From assembly GCF_000312425.1 (NCBI RefSeq), contig NZ_HE997181.1:4092320-4156319 (forward strand): a DNA stretch of 64,000 nt, given 5' to 3'. Below are positions 1-8,683 of this stretch, piece by piece. A program made the translations under genes and the position numbers. The stretch is from Reyranella massiliensis 521 (GTDB lineage: Bacteria; Pseudomonadota; Alphaproteobacteria; Reyranellales; Reyranellaceae). Below the pieces are notes generated by a model. That model saw only the letters and a program-made list of their open reading frames with translations. It had not been told where the DNA came from and searched no databases. Position 1 is the stretch's first letter. The number at the start of each line of letters is the position of its first letter.

Positions 1-2
1 CC

Positions 3-1103
3 GTGTCGTGGGACCCGCTCACCGGCCACTATCCGACGCGCGACGGGCGGCACATGTTCATCCACACCAACCATCCGCATCACCGCGCGGGCGCGCTGCG
101 CATCGCCGGCGCCAAAGCGGAGACGCGCGAGGCGTTGGCCGAAGCCGTCGCCACTTGGGACGGCCAGGCCATCGAAGAAGCCATAGCCGCGGGCGGCTGT
201 GTCGGCGGCCTGACGCGCAGCCGCGAGGAATGGAACGCCCATCCGCATGGCATCGCGATTTCCAGGCTGCCGTTGATCGATATCGTGAAGATCGGCGACG
301 CGCCGGCGCGGCCCTTGCCTAAAGGCGATCGCCCTCTTTCCGGCGTGCGCGCCTTCGATCTCACGCGCGTGCTGGCGGGCCCGACCAGCGGTCGCGTGCT
401 GGCGGAGAATGGCGCCGATGTGCTGCATGTAGCGGCGCCTCACCTGCCCTACCAGTCCGAACTGCTGATGGATACCGGCCACGGCAAGCGCTGCACCTGG
501 ATCGACCTCCTCACACCGGCCGGCGTCGAGACCATGAAGAGGCTCCTCGGCGAGGCCGACATCTTCACACAGGGCTATCGGCCCGGCACGCTGGCCAGCC
601 GCGGCTTTTCGCCCGAGCAGGTCGCCGCGCTCCGGCCCGGCATCGTCTGCGTCAGCCTCTGCGCCTATGGCCACCAAGGCCCGTGGGCATCGCGGCGCGG
701 CTTCGACTCGATCGTACAGAACGTCACGGGCCTCGCCGCCACGCAGGGTTCGCTCGACAAGCCGCGCAACATGCCGGTGCAGGCGCTCGACTATATCGCC
801 GGCTATCTCGCCGCCCTGGGCGCCATGATCGCGCTGGCGCGCCGGGTCGAGCAGGGCGGCTCTTGGCTGGTGCGCGTATCGCTGGTCCAGGTCGCCCATT
901 GGCTCGCGACCCTCGGCACCGTCGATGCCGCGAAGGGGATCGCCGAACTTCCCGAGGGCGAGCTCTCGCCGCTCCTCACCGAAAGCGTCGGCCCGTTCGG
1001 CCGGTTGCGCCACCTGAAGCCGGTCGTCCGGCTCGGCACGACACCCGCCTACTTCGCAAGACCTGCCGAGCCGCTCGGCGCCTCGCCGGCGCAATGGGCG
1101 TAG
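3..1103 (+). CDS. CaiB/BaiF family III CoA-transferase, 5' partial
   Basis: The visible 366 codons match a family III acyl-CoA transferase, which moves CoA between organic acids through an aspartyl-CoA thioester. The usual N-terminal signature of the fold (FDLTRVLAGP) appears only at about residue 118, followed by a GADVLHV strand and a CVSLCAYGHQGPW segment near residue 220. The first 100 residues resemble the tail of a preceding half-domain (YPTRDGRHMFIHTN, WDGQAIEEAI), as in the long, extended CoA-transferases of about 450-480 residues. The reading frame is open to the window edge, so the GTG at position 3 is probably not the real start. The substrate cannot be told. The next gene on the same strand begins more than 300 bases downstream. 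Confidence 0.85.
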   Translation: MSWDPLTGHYPTRDGRHMFIHTNHPHHRAGALRIAGAKAETREALAEAVATWDGQAIEEAIAAGGCVGGLTRSREEWNAHPHGIAISRLPLIDIVKIGDAPARPLPKGDRPLSGVRAFDLTRVLAGPTSGRVLAENGADVLHVAAPHLPYQSELLMDTGHGKRCTWIDLLTPAGVETMKRLLGEADIFTQGYRPGTLASRGFSPEQVAALRPGIVCVSLCAYGHQGPWASRRGFDSIVQNVTGLAATQGSLDKPRNMPVQALDYIAGYLAALGAMIALARRVEQGGSWLVRVSLVQVAHWLATLGTVDAAKGIAELPEGELSPLLTESVGPFGRLRHLKPVVRLGTTPAYFARPAEPLGASPAQWA

Positions 1104-1430
1104 CCGAGATCAGGGACGACGGAGGACACTGTAGCCGGCGGAATCGGAATCCCCCGAAATTTCGGCTCCGTACTCCGCGACCGACTCAATCGCGCGCTCG
1201 GCAAAGCAGGCGAGGAATTTAACCGCGGCCGTGGGCGTCGGCACGGTGCCGTTCCATCCGACACGCAACGAGAATGAAATTGCCAAGGAACGCCCGGACG
1301 CATTCCGATTGTATCGACTTCCCTATTTCTCCCGGCGGCCAGGACTCTTCACTTTGAAACCGCCATTCGAGTCTGTATTGCAGCTCGAACCTCTGACGTT
1401 CCGAGCGTCGCCGAGATAGTGGAAGTGCTC
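1104..1430. other. Intergenic region with no convincing gene
   Basis: These 327 bases lie between the CoA-transferase and the flavin-fold protein. I see no RNA gene and no intrinsic terminator with a T-tract. A 12-bp perfect palindrome without a loop (CCGAAATTTCGG, 1154-1165) is present. The minus strand has an open stretch of about 65 codons ending near 1110, but I could not match it to a family, and it may be the tail of a decayed gene. Confidence 0.4.
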
Positions 1431-2045
1431 ATGTCCGACATTCTCAAGACGGAAGCCCAACTCGAAGCGATCTACGGCAAACCAGCCGAAGCGGCGACCG
1501 TCAAAGAAGTGAATTGGATCACGCCGCACTACCGCGCCTATATCGAGGCCGCGCCCTATGCGGCGCTGGCGACCTCCGGACCGGAAGGGCTCGACTGCTC
1601 GCCGCGCGGCGACAAACCAGGCTTCGTGCGCGTGCACGACGAGAAGACGCTGATGCTGCCCGACCGGCGCGGCAACAATCGCATCGACTCGCTGCGCAAC
1701 ATCGTGCGGGACCCCAGGGTGGCGCTCCTGTTCATGATCCCGGGCATCGGCAACACGCTGCGTGTGAACGGCCGCGCCCATCTCAGCGTCGAGCCCGGCC
1801 TGCTCGAATCCTTCGCGGTTGAGGAAAAGGCGCCGCGTTCCGTGACCGTCATCGAAGTTGGGGCCATCTATTTCCAATGCGCCCGCGCGCTGGTGCGGTC
1901 CGAGCTCTGGAATCCCGAACGCCATATCGACCCCAAGTCGCTGCCCAGCGCCGGCCAGATCCTGGCGGCGCTCAGCGAGGACAGGGTCGGTGGCGAGAAG
2001 TACGATCGTGAATGGCCGGGCCGGGCTGCGGCCACGATGTGGTGA
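1431..2045 (+). CDS. Pyridoxamine 5'-phosphate oxidase-fold (MSMEG_1061-like) flavoprotein
   Basis: This 204-residue protein looks like a split-barrel flavin-binding protein of the pyridoxamine-phosphate-oxidase superfamily, in the subgroup annotated as MSMEG_1061/FMN-dependent. Family features are the N-terminal IYGKP segment, the strand SPRGDKPGFV with an adjacent NNRIDSLRNI loop that typically contacts FMN phosphate, and the IPGIGNTLRVNGRA strand. I chose the ATG at 1431 over an in-frame GTG at 1419 because GGAAG sits 5 bases upstream. The stop overlaps the GTG of the following acetyltransferase (GTGA), which suggests translational coupling. The substrate is unknown. Confidence 0.8.
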   Translation: MSDILKTEAQLEAIYGKPAEAATVKEVNWITPHYRAYIEAAPYAALATSGPEGLDCSPRGDKPGFVRVHDEKTLMLPDRRGNNRIDSLRNIVRDPRVALLFMIPGIGNTLRVNGRAHLSVEPGLLESFAVEEKAPRSVTVIEVGAIYFQCARALVRSELWNPERHIDPKSLPSAGQILAALSEDRVGGEKYDREWPGRAAATMW

Positions 2046-2542
2046 TTCGCGAACGCCAACCGGCCGACGACGAAGCCATCCGTCGACTGAACGACGCGGC
2101 CTTCGGCGGCCCGCTCGAAGCGAAGATCGTCAGGGAGCTACGCAAGGCGAGACTGGCCGTCATCGAACTCGTCGCTGTCGAAGAGGGCGAGATCGTGGGT
2201 CATATCCTCTTCAGTGCACTCAAGGTTACCTTCGGCGAAGAAATCATGCCCACGCTCGCGCTGGCACCGATGGCCGTCCTTCCCGGCCGGCAACGCCAGG
2301 GCATTGGCAGCGACCTCGTTCGCCATGGCCTCGCCCTCGCCCGTCAGCGCGAATGGTGGGCGGTGATCGTACTCGGCCATCCCGATTACTATCCACGCTT
2401 CGGCTTCTCCGCGGCGCTCGCCAACCCCCTCGCCGCGCCGTACACCGGCGAGGCCTTCATGGCACTCGAACTGGTGCCCGGCGCGCTCTCCGGCGCAGGC
2501 GGACGGGTCGTCTACCCGCCGGCTTTCGACGTCGCCGTCTAG
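2042..2542 (+). CDS. GNAT family N-acetyltransferase (YhbS-like)
   Basis: A GCN5-related acetyltransferase of about 166 residues. It has the usual order: an N-terminal IRERQPADDEAI strand-helix, the strand LALAPMAVLP, the acetyl-CoA pyrophosphate loop RQRQGIGSDLVRHGL, and the GHPDYYPRFGF segment typical of YhbS-like enzymes. The GTG at 2042 overlaps the stop of the preceding gene by four bases; an in-frame ATG at 2012 would add ten residues. The acceptor substrate is unknown. The TAG stop shares a CTAG tetranucleotide with the stop of otsA coming from the opposite strand. Confidence 0.85.
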   Translation: MIRERQPADDEAIRRLNDAAFGGPLEAKIVRELRKARLAVIELVAVEEGEIVGHILFSALKVTFGEEIMPTLALAPMAVLPGRQRQGIGSDLVRHGLALARQREWWAVIVLGHPDYYPRFGFSAALANPLAAPYTGEAFMALELVPGALSGAGGRVVYPPAFDVAV

Positions 2543-3936
2543 GCCGCCGCGACAGCGGCAGTCCGGGCGATGGGCTTCGCCTCGAGAGCATCAATGAAAC
2601 GCCGGCAATAGACCTCCGCCGTCGTACGCATCACCTTCTCCTTCAGAGCGAGATGTCGTTCCCTCCGCTCCTGCAGCGGCATGATGAGCGCCATGTTCAT
2701 CGCATCGGCAATGGCATCCGGATCGAACGGATTGACGATCAGCGCCTCGCTGAGTTCCTGCGCCGCACCGGCGAACTGCGAAAGCACCAACACACCCGGA
2801 TCGTCGTCCGACTGAGCCGCGACGAACTCCTTGGCGACAAGGTTCATACCGTCGCGCAATGGCGTCACGACGCCGATGCGGCCGATGCGATAGAGCCCCG
2901 CCAACGTGGTACGTGGAGCGGCGCGGGTAGAGTAGCGCAGCGGTGTCCAGTCGAAATCCGAATGCCGGCCGTTGATTCGACCTGCCAGCCTATCGAGTTC
3001 GACGCGCAGCTTGCGATACTCGTCGACCTCCTCGCGCGAGCGCGGACAAATTTGCAGGAAGTGGATCTGGCGCTTGTGCTCCGGATGCTTCTCAAGTAGC
3101 CGTCCGAATGCCTCGAAGCGGTGCGGAAGCCCCTTGGAATAGTCCATGCGATCGACGCCGATGGCCAAGGCGCGGCCCGACAGGCTGCCGGCAACCCGTT
3201 GCACCAGCTTCTCGCCGGCGGCGCGTTCGGCATCCTGGGCGAAGCTCGCGGCATCGATACCGATCGGATCGGCAAAGGCGCGCAAGCGGCGGCCGTTGAG
3301 CCGGATCCATTCCCCCTCGACGGCCGCTCCCAGCATGCGCTGCGCACAGTCGCGGAAGTCGCGCGCATGTTCCTCGGTCTGGAAGCCGACGAGATCGTAG
3401 GCGCAGAGATCCGCCACCAGCTCGCGCGCCACCGGCATCGCCTCCAGCATCGACGGCGGCACGAATGGTACATGCAGGAAGAATCCCAGCCGGCCATGGA
3501 AGCCCTGCTCGCGCAACAGGCGGGCGAAGGGAATCAGATGATAGTCGTGCGCCCACACCGTATCGTCCGGCTGCAGGACAGACCCCAGTGACGTCGCGAA
3601 GGCGCGATTGACGGCGAGATAACCCTCATAGTCCTCGCGACGGAAATGCATCAGGCCCAGCCGGAAATGCAGTAATGGCCACAACGCGCCGTTGGCGAAG
3701 CCGACATAGAAGCCGCGATGTGCCTCGGCCGTGAGGTCGACGGTGGCATAGGTCACACCGCGCGCCTCAACGATCGCCGGCTGCAGCGATGGATCGGTCG
3801 AAAGCCGCCCGCTCCAGCCGAACCACATCGTGCCAGGCGTCAGCAGATCGCGCAGGGCGACGGCGAGGCCGCCAGCCGTGGCGCCCCGAGCCTTGGGAAT
3901 GGGAACACGATTGGAGACGATTACGAGGCGTGCCAT
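2539..3936 (-). CDS. otsA: Alpha,alpha-trehalose-6-phosphate synthase
   Basis: A retaining GT20 glycosyltransferase of 465 residues that makes trehalose 6-phosphate from UDP-glucose (or a related donor) and glucose 6-phosphate in the cytoplasm. It starts [14 protein letters not shown] with the donor loop GGLAVAL near residue 22, then [35 protein letters not shown] and the C-terminal nucleotide-binding segment [16 protein letters not shown]. These are the family's catalytic signatures. The ATG at 3936 follows a strong GGAGG site. The frame stays open upstream to 4419, but that part is a shadow of the GH15 gene. otsA is the last gene of the otsB-GH15-otsA operon and overlaps GH15 by 16 bases. 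Confidence 0.96.
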   Translation of the reverse strand: MARLVIVSNRVPIPKARGATAGGLAVALRDLLTPGTMWFGWSGRLSTDPSLQPAIVEARGVTYATVDLTAEAHRGFYVGFANGALWPLLHFRLGLMHFRREDYEGYLAVNRAFATSLGSVLQPDDTVWAHDYHLIPFARLLREQGFHGRLGFFLHVPFVPPSMLEAMPVARELVADLCAYDLVGFQTEEHARDFRDCAQRMLGAAVEGEWIRLNGRRLRAFADPIGIDAASFAQDAERAAGEKLVQRVAGSLSGRALAIGVDRMDYSKGLPHRFEAFGRLLEKHPEHKRQIHFLQICPRSREEVDEYRKLRVELDRLAGRINGRHSDFDWTPLRYSTRAAPRTTLAGLYRIGRIGVVTPLRDGMNLVAKEFVAAQSDDDPGVLVLSQFAGAAQELSEALIVNPFDPDAIADAMNMALIMPLQERRERHLALKEKVMRTTAEVYCRRFIDALEAKPIARTAAVAAA

Positions 3937-5720
3937 AGGCCCTCCTCCCAGCTCCTCGAGAGCCGCATTGCCGACAGTATCAGCCCGACCTGCGAGTAGG
4001 TCTGCGGGAAGTTGCCCCAAAGCTCGCCGGTCCGCGGGTCGACATCCTCGGAGAGAAGCCCGACATGATTGCGTCGAGCCAAAAGATTGTTGAACAGTTC
4101 GAGTGCCTCCTCGCGTCGGCCAACGCTTGCCAGCGCATCGATGTACCAGAAGGTACAAAGCAAGAAGGCATTGGACGGTTGACCGAAATCGTCGGCCTCG
4201 ATGTAACGCATCAAAAAGCCGTTCCGCATCAGCTTGCGGCTCACCATGTCGAGCGTGGCGTGGAAGCGCGGATCGTCGGAACTCACCAGGCCGATCTCGG
4301 GAAATACCAGGCTCGAAGCATCGGCCATGTCGCGATCGAGTACGCCCGACAACCAGCCTTCCTGTGTCGTGGCGCGCTGCAGAATCTCCTGGCGCAGCAC
4401 CCCCGCCTTGGCGAGCCATTCACGCGACTCAGCATCGAGCCCGACGCGACGGGCGATCAGGCCGAGGCGATGCTGGGCAGCCCAGCACATCGCCGCCGAG
4501 AACGTGTGCACCTCCTCGCGTTCGCGATACTCCCAAAGGCCCGCATCGGGCGTCAGCGCGGCGCGATGGGCCTCGTTGCCGACCGCGCAGAGCTTGCGAT
4601 AAAGCTCGACATCGCCCTGACGGGGCAGGCGCTCGTCCCAGAACATCTGCGCTGCTGTCAGTACCATCGAGCCATAGACGTCGTTCTGCTTCTGGCCCAC
4701 CGCGGCATTGCCGATGCGTACCGGCCCGTAGTTTCGGTAGCCAGGCAACGTCTTGACCAGCCGCTCCGCAGTGTCCGTGCCGGGCGCGATCGGGAACAGG
4801 GGCGCTACGTTGTGCACCTCGCCGCGTGTGCTACCGGCTTCGACCACGTCGATGATGAAGCGCACATAACTTTCCATGGTGCGCGTCGCCGAAAGCCGGT
4901 TGAGGGCCGTCACGGTGAAGAAGGCGTCGCGCAACCACGTGAAGCGATAGTCCCAGTTGCGCACCGTGCCGGCCGCCTCGGGCACCGAGGTGGTGAGCGC
5001 TGCCAGCACCGCGCCAGTATCCTCGTAGCTGCAGAGCTTCAGGGTGATCGCCGCGCGGATCACGGCGACCTGCCAGTCGAACGGAATATTGAGATCGCGC
5101 ACCCAGCCCTGCCAGTAGACCTCGGTCTCGCTGAGGAAGGAACGCGACAACGCATCGACATTGTCGGTGATGCTTTCGTCGGCGCCGACGATCAGGGTCA
5201 TCGGCCGATCGAGCGAGAACTCCGTCTCGTGGAGGACGTAGTTCAGCGACGCATCGGTCGTGAGGCGTTGCACCGCCGTGTCGCCATAGTAGCGAATGTG
5301 ATTGCTGCCGACCGTGACCTGCGCCTTCTGCGCGCCATAAGCGAAGCTCGGCCGCAGGCGCAGGGTGACGCGCGGCCGCCCCGCCACCGGTTCGAGGCGC
5401 CGGATGAGCATGGGCGGTCGAAACATGCGCCCGAAGCGACGGAAGCGTGGCGCGAAGTCCAGGATGCGCATCGAGCCGCCGGCCCCGTCGATGGTCGTCT
5501 CCAGGATCGCCGTGTTGGGTACATAACGCTGACGGCTCTCCTTGGCGCCTTCGACGACGGCGTCCATGAAGCCGGTTTGCGGATCGTTGCCGCCCAGCAG
5601 AGCGTTGAACACCGGATCGCCATCGAGTCGCCCCAGCCCGTGCCAGACATGGCGGCCGTTTCGGTCGATCAGGCTCGCGATGGAGCAGTTGCCGATGACT
5701 CCCAGGTCGAGACTGCTCAT
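3921..5720 (-). CDS. Glycoside hydrolase family 15 (glucoamylase/trehalase type)
   Basis: A 599-residue GH15 enzyme. The N-terminal beta-sandwich starts DLGVIGNCSIASLIDRNG and is followed by the (alpha/alpha)6 barrel with the family segment NWDYRFTWLRDAFF. The inverting catalytic pair is probably Glu397 (GLWEYR) and Glu558 (LLSEDVDPRTGELWGNFP). Bacterial GH15 members of this length are glucoamylase-like or trehalases. Placement between otsB and otsA, with an ATGA overlap to otsB and 16 bases into otsA, argues for trehalose or trehalose phosphate as substrate, but that is inference. No signal peptide is visible, so it acts in the cytoplasm. Such an enzyme beside synthase and phosphatase could tune the trehalose pool. 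Confidence 0.92.
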   Translation of the reverse strand: MSSLDLGVIGNCSIASLIDRNGRHVWHGLGRLDGDPVFNALLGGNDPQTGFMDAVVEGAKESRQRYVPNTAILETTIDGAGGSMRILDFAPRFRRFGRMFRPPMLIRRLEPVAGRPRVTLRLRPSFAYGAQKAQVTVGSNHIRYYGDTAVQRLTTDASLNYVLHETEFSLDRPMTLIVGADESITDNVDALSRSFLSETEVYWQGWVRDLNIPFDWQVAVIRAAITLKLCSYEDTGAVLAALTTSVPEAAGTVRNWDYRFTWLRDAFFTVTALNRLSATRTMESYVRFIIDVVEAGSTRGEVHNVAPLFPIAPGTDTAERLVKTLPGYRNYGPVRIGNAAVGQKQNDVYGSMVLTAAQMFWDERLPRQGDVELYRKLCAVGNEAHRAALTPDAGLWEYREREEVHTFSAAMCWAAQHRLGLIARRVGLDAESREWLAKAGVLRQEILQRATTQEGWLSGVLDRDMADASSLVFPEIGLVSSDDPRFHATLDMVSRKLMRNGFLMRYIEADDFGQPSNAFLLCTFWYIDALASVGRREEALELFNNLLARRNHVGLLSEDVDPRTGELWGNFPQTYSQVGLILSAMRLSRSWEEGLWHAS

Positions 5721-6472
5721 GCCGAGGCTCCCGCCGGCAGGCGCTCCGGCAGCGGACCGCCGCTCAGGCGCTCGGCATTGCCCGCGAGCCAGCCGCGCAC
5801 CAACGCAGGGTCGCCCTTGAATTCATCGGCGACGCGCAGGCCCTCGCCGCCGAAACGGCGGGCCGCACTCATGCCGGCCTCGTCGGTGAAGTCGTCGCCG
5901 ACGAAGATCGGCCGGCGGCCACGGAAGGGGCTGTCGGCCATGAGTCGCTCGACTGCGACGCCCTTCGAGGTCGCACGCGGGCCGATCTCGACAGCCTCGC
6001 GTGCCGGAATGAGCCTGAACAAAGGATGGTCGTCCGGCACCAGGGCGCGCACCGCCTTCCACACATCGTCATGGCGCTCCGGCGCCAGCCGGTAGTGGAC
6101 CGCAAATCCATGCTGCTTGGGTTCGACGAGGATGCCTGGCCAGCGTTCCGTCAGTTCCTTGAGTGAATCGCGCCAAGCGTCCGGAACGGCGAGACCCGCC
6201 GGCATTTCTTCGGTTGTCCCATCGTTGAAACGCAATCCAACGCCGTGCTCTCCGGCAGCGGCGCTCTTGAACGGCTTCAGAAGCTGATCGATCGTCACGA
6301 TCGAGCGGCCGCTGACGATCGCCAGAGCACCGCCCAACAAGGCGCGGAGATGCTCCAGCAGCGCCGGCAGCGAAGGCGGCACCACGACCGTCTCAGGCGT
6401 CGCCGCGATCTCGAGAAGTGTGCCATCGAGATCGAGAAACAATGCAGTCGTACGGTCGAAATCAGGTGCCAT
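5717..6472 (-). CDS. otsB: Trehalose-6-phosphate phosphatase
   Basis: A 251-residue HAD-superfamily phosphatase that removes phosphate from trehalose 6-phosphate. It shows the nucleophile motif DLDGTLL near residue 16, motif II IVSGRS, the cap region GLRFNDGTTE, and the acidic motif GDDFTDEAG near residue 200. The ATG at 6472 is preferred over a TTG three bases earlier; GGAAGG lies about eight bases upstream. It is the first gene of the trehalose operon and its stop overlaps the GH15 start (ATGA). An EcfG-type promoter lies 114 bases upstream, consistent with trehalose synthesis as a general stress response. Confidence 0.96.
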   Translation of the reverse strand: MAPDFDRTTALFLDLDGTLLEIAATPETVVVPPSLPALLEHLRALLGGALAIVSGRSIVTIDQLLKPFKSAAAGEHGVGLRFNDGTTEEMPAGLAVPDAWRDSLKELTERWPGILVEPKQHGFAVHYRLAPERHDDVWKAVRALVPDDHPLFRLIPAREAVEIGPRATSKGVAVERLMADSPFRGRRPIFVGDDFTDEAGMSAARRFGGEGLRVADEFKGDPALVRGWLAGNAERLSGGPLPERLPAGASA

Positions 6473-6585
6473 CAAAACGCCTTCCGCGCCGGATTGTCTT
6501 TGTTCGGGCGCGAAGGGCCTTTGACCATTGCGCGCCGCGTTCGGGCCGTCCCGAATGAGCAGCCGCGCCTTATGCGCAGAGGTTC

Positions 6586-6610
6586 AACGTTTCGGAACGG
6601 GGGTAGTTCC
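6586..6610 (-). promoter_or_regulatory. EcfG-type general stress promoter of the trehalose operon
   Basis: Read on the minus strand, GGAAC is followed by 16 bases and then CGTTG. This is an exact match to the alphaproteobacterial EcfG consensus GGAAC-N16/17-CGTT. It points at otsB, whose ATG is 114 bases from the -10 element. Two other exact copies in the window are also correctly oriented upstream of genes. Confidence 0.75.
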
Positions 6611-6660
6611 CGAAAAAGCCGCGTTCGTGTGGCGAGATTGTGGCAGAGACGGCGAAGATG

Positions 6661-6906
6661 TTAGCGAAGTGTTCCCATCTTCCGCCAGAACGGCTTGCCA
6701 CATTCGTAGGCCGCCGCAGCGGGCGAGATGCCGGCTTCACGCAAGCTGCGGGCGTCGAGTTCGGCCAGGTAGCGCCGTGCCTCGATTCGCCCGCGCCACA
6801 ATGTGAGCATTGCTGTCATGCGCGAGGCCAGGGTCGACCGCGGCGCAGCCGGTGTAGCGAAACCGTGCGGCTGATGGACGAAACTGTTGCGGGACTGGAC
6901 GCTCAT
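6661..6906 (-). CDS. DUF1127 domain-containing small protein
   Basis: An 81-residue protein ending in a clear DUF1127 (YjiS-like) domain: a basic helix RIEARRYLAELDARSLREAG followed by the ISPAAAAYECGKPFWR tail. Proteins of this family are small and arginine-rich; some alphaproteobacterial members affect phosphate or carbon metabolism through RNA binding, but most are uncharacterised. GGAGG lies about six bases before the ATG. It is a single gene upstream of, and on the same strand as, the trehalose operon, with the EcfG promoter in between, so it is probably a separate unit. Confidence 0.8.
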   Translation of the reverse strand: MSVQSRNSFVHQPHGFATPAAPRSTLASRMTAMLTLWRGRIEARRYLAELDARSLREAGISPAAAAYECGKPFWRKMGTLR

Positions 6907-7029
6907 CTGAACCCTCCTTGGGTCTCATGAGGCGAAGATGCGCGCCGCAAGTCGTGCTCTCAATTACATGGCGGGTAATGAGAAAGCCGCGTTAGTCTCG
7001 CTCTCTGCGAACCATCGGAGACTTGGTCC

Positions 7030-8178
7030 ATGCTTCCCTGCCAGCGCGCCTTGTTCGATATCCCGCGCGACGTTTGCTTCTTCAATGCCGCCTCTTGGAG
7101 TCCGCTGCCTATTGCCGTGCAGGACGCGGGACGCGCCGCCGTGGGACGCAAAGGCCAACCCTGGAAACTCGCCGGCACTTTTCAGAGCGAACAGTATGAA
7201 CGGGCGCGCAAAGCCGCAGCGGCGCTGATCGGCGCCGATCCCGTCGATGTCGCGCTCATCCCTTCAGTCGGCTACGGCGTTTCGACAGCCGGCAAGGTGA
7301 TGTCGATCCCACGCGGCAGTCGCGTGCTGGTGCTGCAAGACGACCACACCTCGCCTGTCCTGGAATGGATGAGCCGAGCCGAAGCCGCGGGCTTTACCGT
7401 CGAGACCGTCAAGCAACCGGCCGATGGCGACTGGACGTCGGCGGTGCTGGAAGCGATCGAGCGCAAGGGAGCCGCGCCGCTCGGCCTGGTTTCGATCTCC
7501 TCGGTGCACTGGTCGGATGGCGGCGCCCTCGACATGCTGCGCATCGCCAAGGCCGCGAAAGCCAAGGGTTCGGCACTGCTGGTCGACGCCACGCACGATG
7601 TCGGCATCCGCCGCATCGATGTGCAAGCACTCGATCCCGACTTCCTGATCTTCCCGACCTACAAATGGGTGCTGGGCCCCTATGGCCGCGCGTTCATGTA
7701 CGTCGCGAAGCGGCATCAGAAGGGCGTGCCGTTGGAACAGACGGCGCCGGCGCGCAAGGCGGTCGCAGCCGAAGACACGATCTACTTCCGCGATCTTGCC
7801 TATGCCGACGGTGCACGGCGCTACGACATGGGCGAGCGCGACCATTTCGTTTCCATGGAGATGGCGGCACTCGGCATGGAGATGATGGCGGGCTGGGGCA
7901 ACGAGCCGATTACGGCGCGTCTCTCGATGCTCACCGACCGGCTGGCCGACGGGCTCGCCAACACGGGCGTGCGCGTGATCGACAAGAAGCTTCGCGCGCC
8001 GCATGTCCTCAGCCTGCAGTTCCCGAAGGGCATGGCCGCGGACCTGCCTCAGAGGCTCGCGGCCGAGAATGTCTACGCCGCGCCGCGGCTTGGCCGCCTC
8101 AGGATCAGCCCGCACGTCTACAACGACGAGCAGGATGTCGACCGCTTCGTTGAAGTGTTCAAGAAGGTGGCGCTCTAG
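7030..8178 (+). CDS. Class V aminotransferase-fold PLP enzyme
   Basis: A 382-residue fold-type I PLP enzyme of the class V (cysteine desulfurase/kynureninase-like) group. Landmarks are FNAASWSPLP near the N-terminus, the PLP ring-stacking region around 104-108 (DDHTS), Asp186 (VDATHD) that would bind the pyridine nitrogen, and the Schiff-base lysine Lys212 in FPTYKWVLGPYG. No cysteine sits at the usual cysteine-desulfurase active-site loop, so sulfur mobilisation is unlikely; an aminotransferase or lyase on a small amino acid is more plausible. It is a single gene, convergent with the GFA gene with a one-base gap. Confidence 0.8.
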   Translation: MLPCQRALFDIPRDVCFFNAASWSPLPIAVQDAGRAAVGRKGQPWKLAGTFQSEQYERARKAAAALIGADPVDVALIPSVGYGVSTAGKVMSIPRGSRVLVLQDDHTSPVLEWMSRAEAAGFTVETVKQPADGDWTSAVLEAIERKGAAPLGLVSISSVHWSDGGALDMLRIAKAAKAKGSALLVDATHDVGIRRIDVQALDPDFLIFPTYKWVLGPYGRAFMYVAKRHQKGVPLEQTAPARKAVAAEDTIYFRDLAYADGARRYDMGERDHFVSMEMAALGMEMMAGWGNEPITARLSMLTDRLADGLANTGVRVIDKKLRAPHVLSLQFPKGMAADLPQRLAAENVYAAPRLGRLRISPHVYNDEQDVDRFVEVFKKVAL

Positions 8179-8179
8179 C

Positions 8180-8584
8180 TCAGAGGTGGCGCGTCTCGGC
8201 AGGTGGCTTGGACCAGTCGTTGTTCGCGCCGTCCTGGAATACGATTTCGCGCGCCGCGAACTGCAGCGGCGCGTCGCCATCAAGGCAAGCCACGTTGATG
8301 GCATAGAAGACGCCGCCCAGCTCTTCCATGTTGCCGCGACCGAACGGCTTGATGCCGCACTGCCGGCAGAAGCAGTGGCGAATGGCGCCGCTGCCGAAGC
8401 CGTACTCCGTCACCATGTCGGCGCCCTTCACGAGGCGAAAGGCATCCTTCTTTGCAATTGTTTTCCAGAAGCGGCCCTTGGCGCAGATGGAACAACTGCA
8501 ACGGCTGGTCTCGGCAGCAACATCGAGGTTGCATTCGAAACGCACGGCACCGCAATGACAGCCGCCTGCATGTGCTTTCATCAT
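8180..8584 (-). CDS. GFA family (CENP-V/GFA domain) zinc protein
   Basis: A 134-residue protein with the GFA zinc-binding fold, known from glutathione-dependent formaldehyde-activating enzymes, though most members have no proven activity. All cysteine clusters are intact: Cys9/Cys11 (GGCHCGAVRFEC), Cys29/Cys31/Cys34 (CSCSIC) and Cys71/Cys73/Cys76 (HCFCRQCG). Two adjacent ATG codons (8584, 8581) are both possible starts. It appears monocistronic and is divergent from the Bug receptor gene. Confidence 0.88.
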   Translation of the reverse strand: MMKAHAGGCHCGAVRFECNLDVAAETSRCSCSICAKGRFWKTIAKKDAFRLVKGADMVTEYGFGSGAIRHCFCRQCGIKPFGRGNMEELGGVFYAINVACLDGDAPLQFAAREIVFQDGANNDWSKPPAETRHL

Positions 8585-8683
8585 GGGTATTCGCCTTTCA
8601 ATATATAGTTAACCTATTGGTAAAGTGTTGAAGGAGCGATGTCCGCCTGTCAAGCTCGCGGCCGGGAGCAGGAAGGGGCTCGT

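Noticed and set aside
1104..1430. A possible LysR-type gene tail on the minus strand
   Set aside because: The open stretch lacks a recognisable helix-turn-helix or effector domain and has no start; the similarity was only an impression.
3937..4419. An N-terminal extension of OtsA of 161 residues
   Set aside because: The extension is the GH15 coding region read in another frame. A strong GGAGG precedes the ATG at 3936, where family similarity begins.
4065..6095. A 676-codon plus-strand open frame over the GH15 and otsB genes
   Set aside because: Antisense shadow; no domain and no ribosome-binding site.
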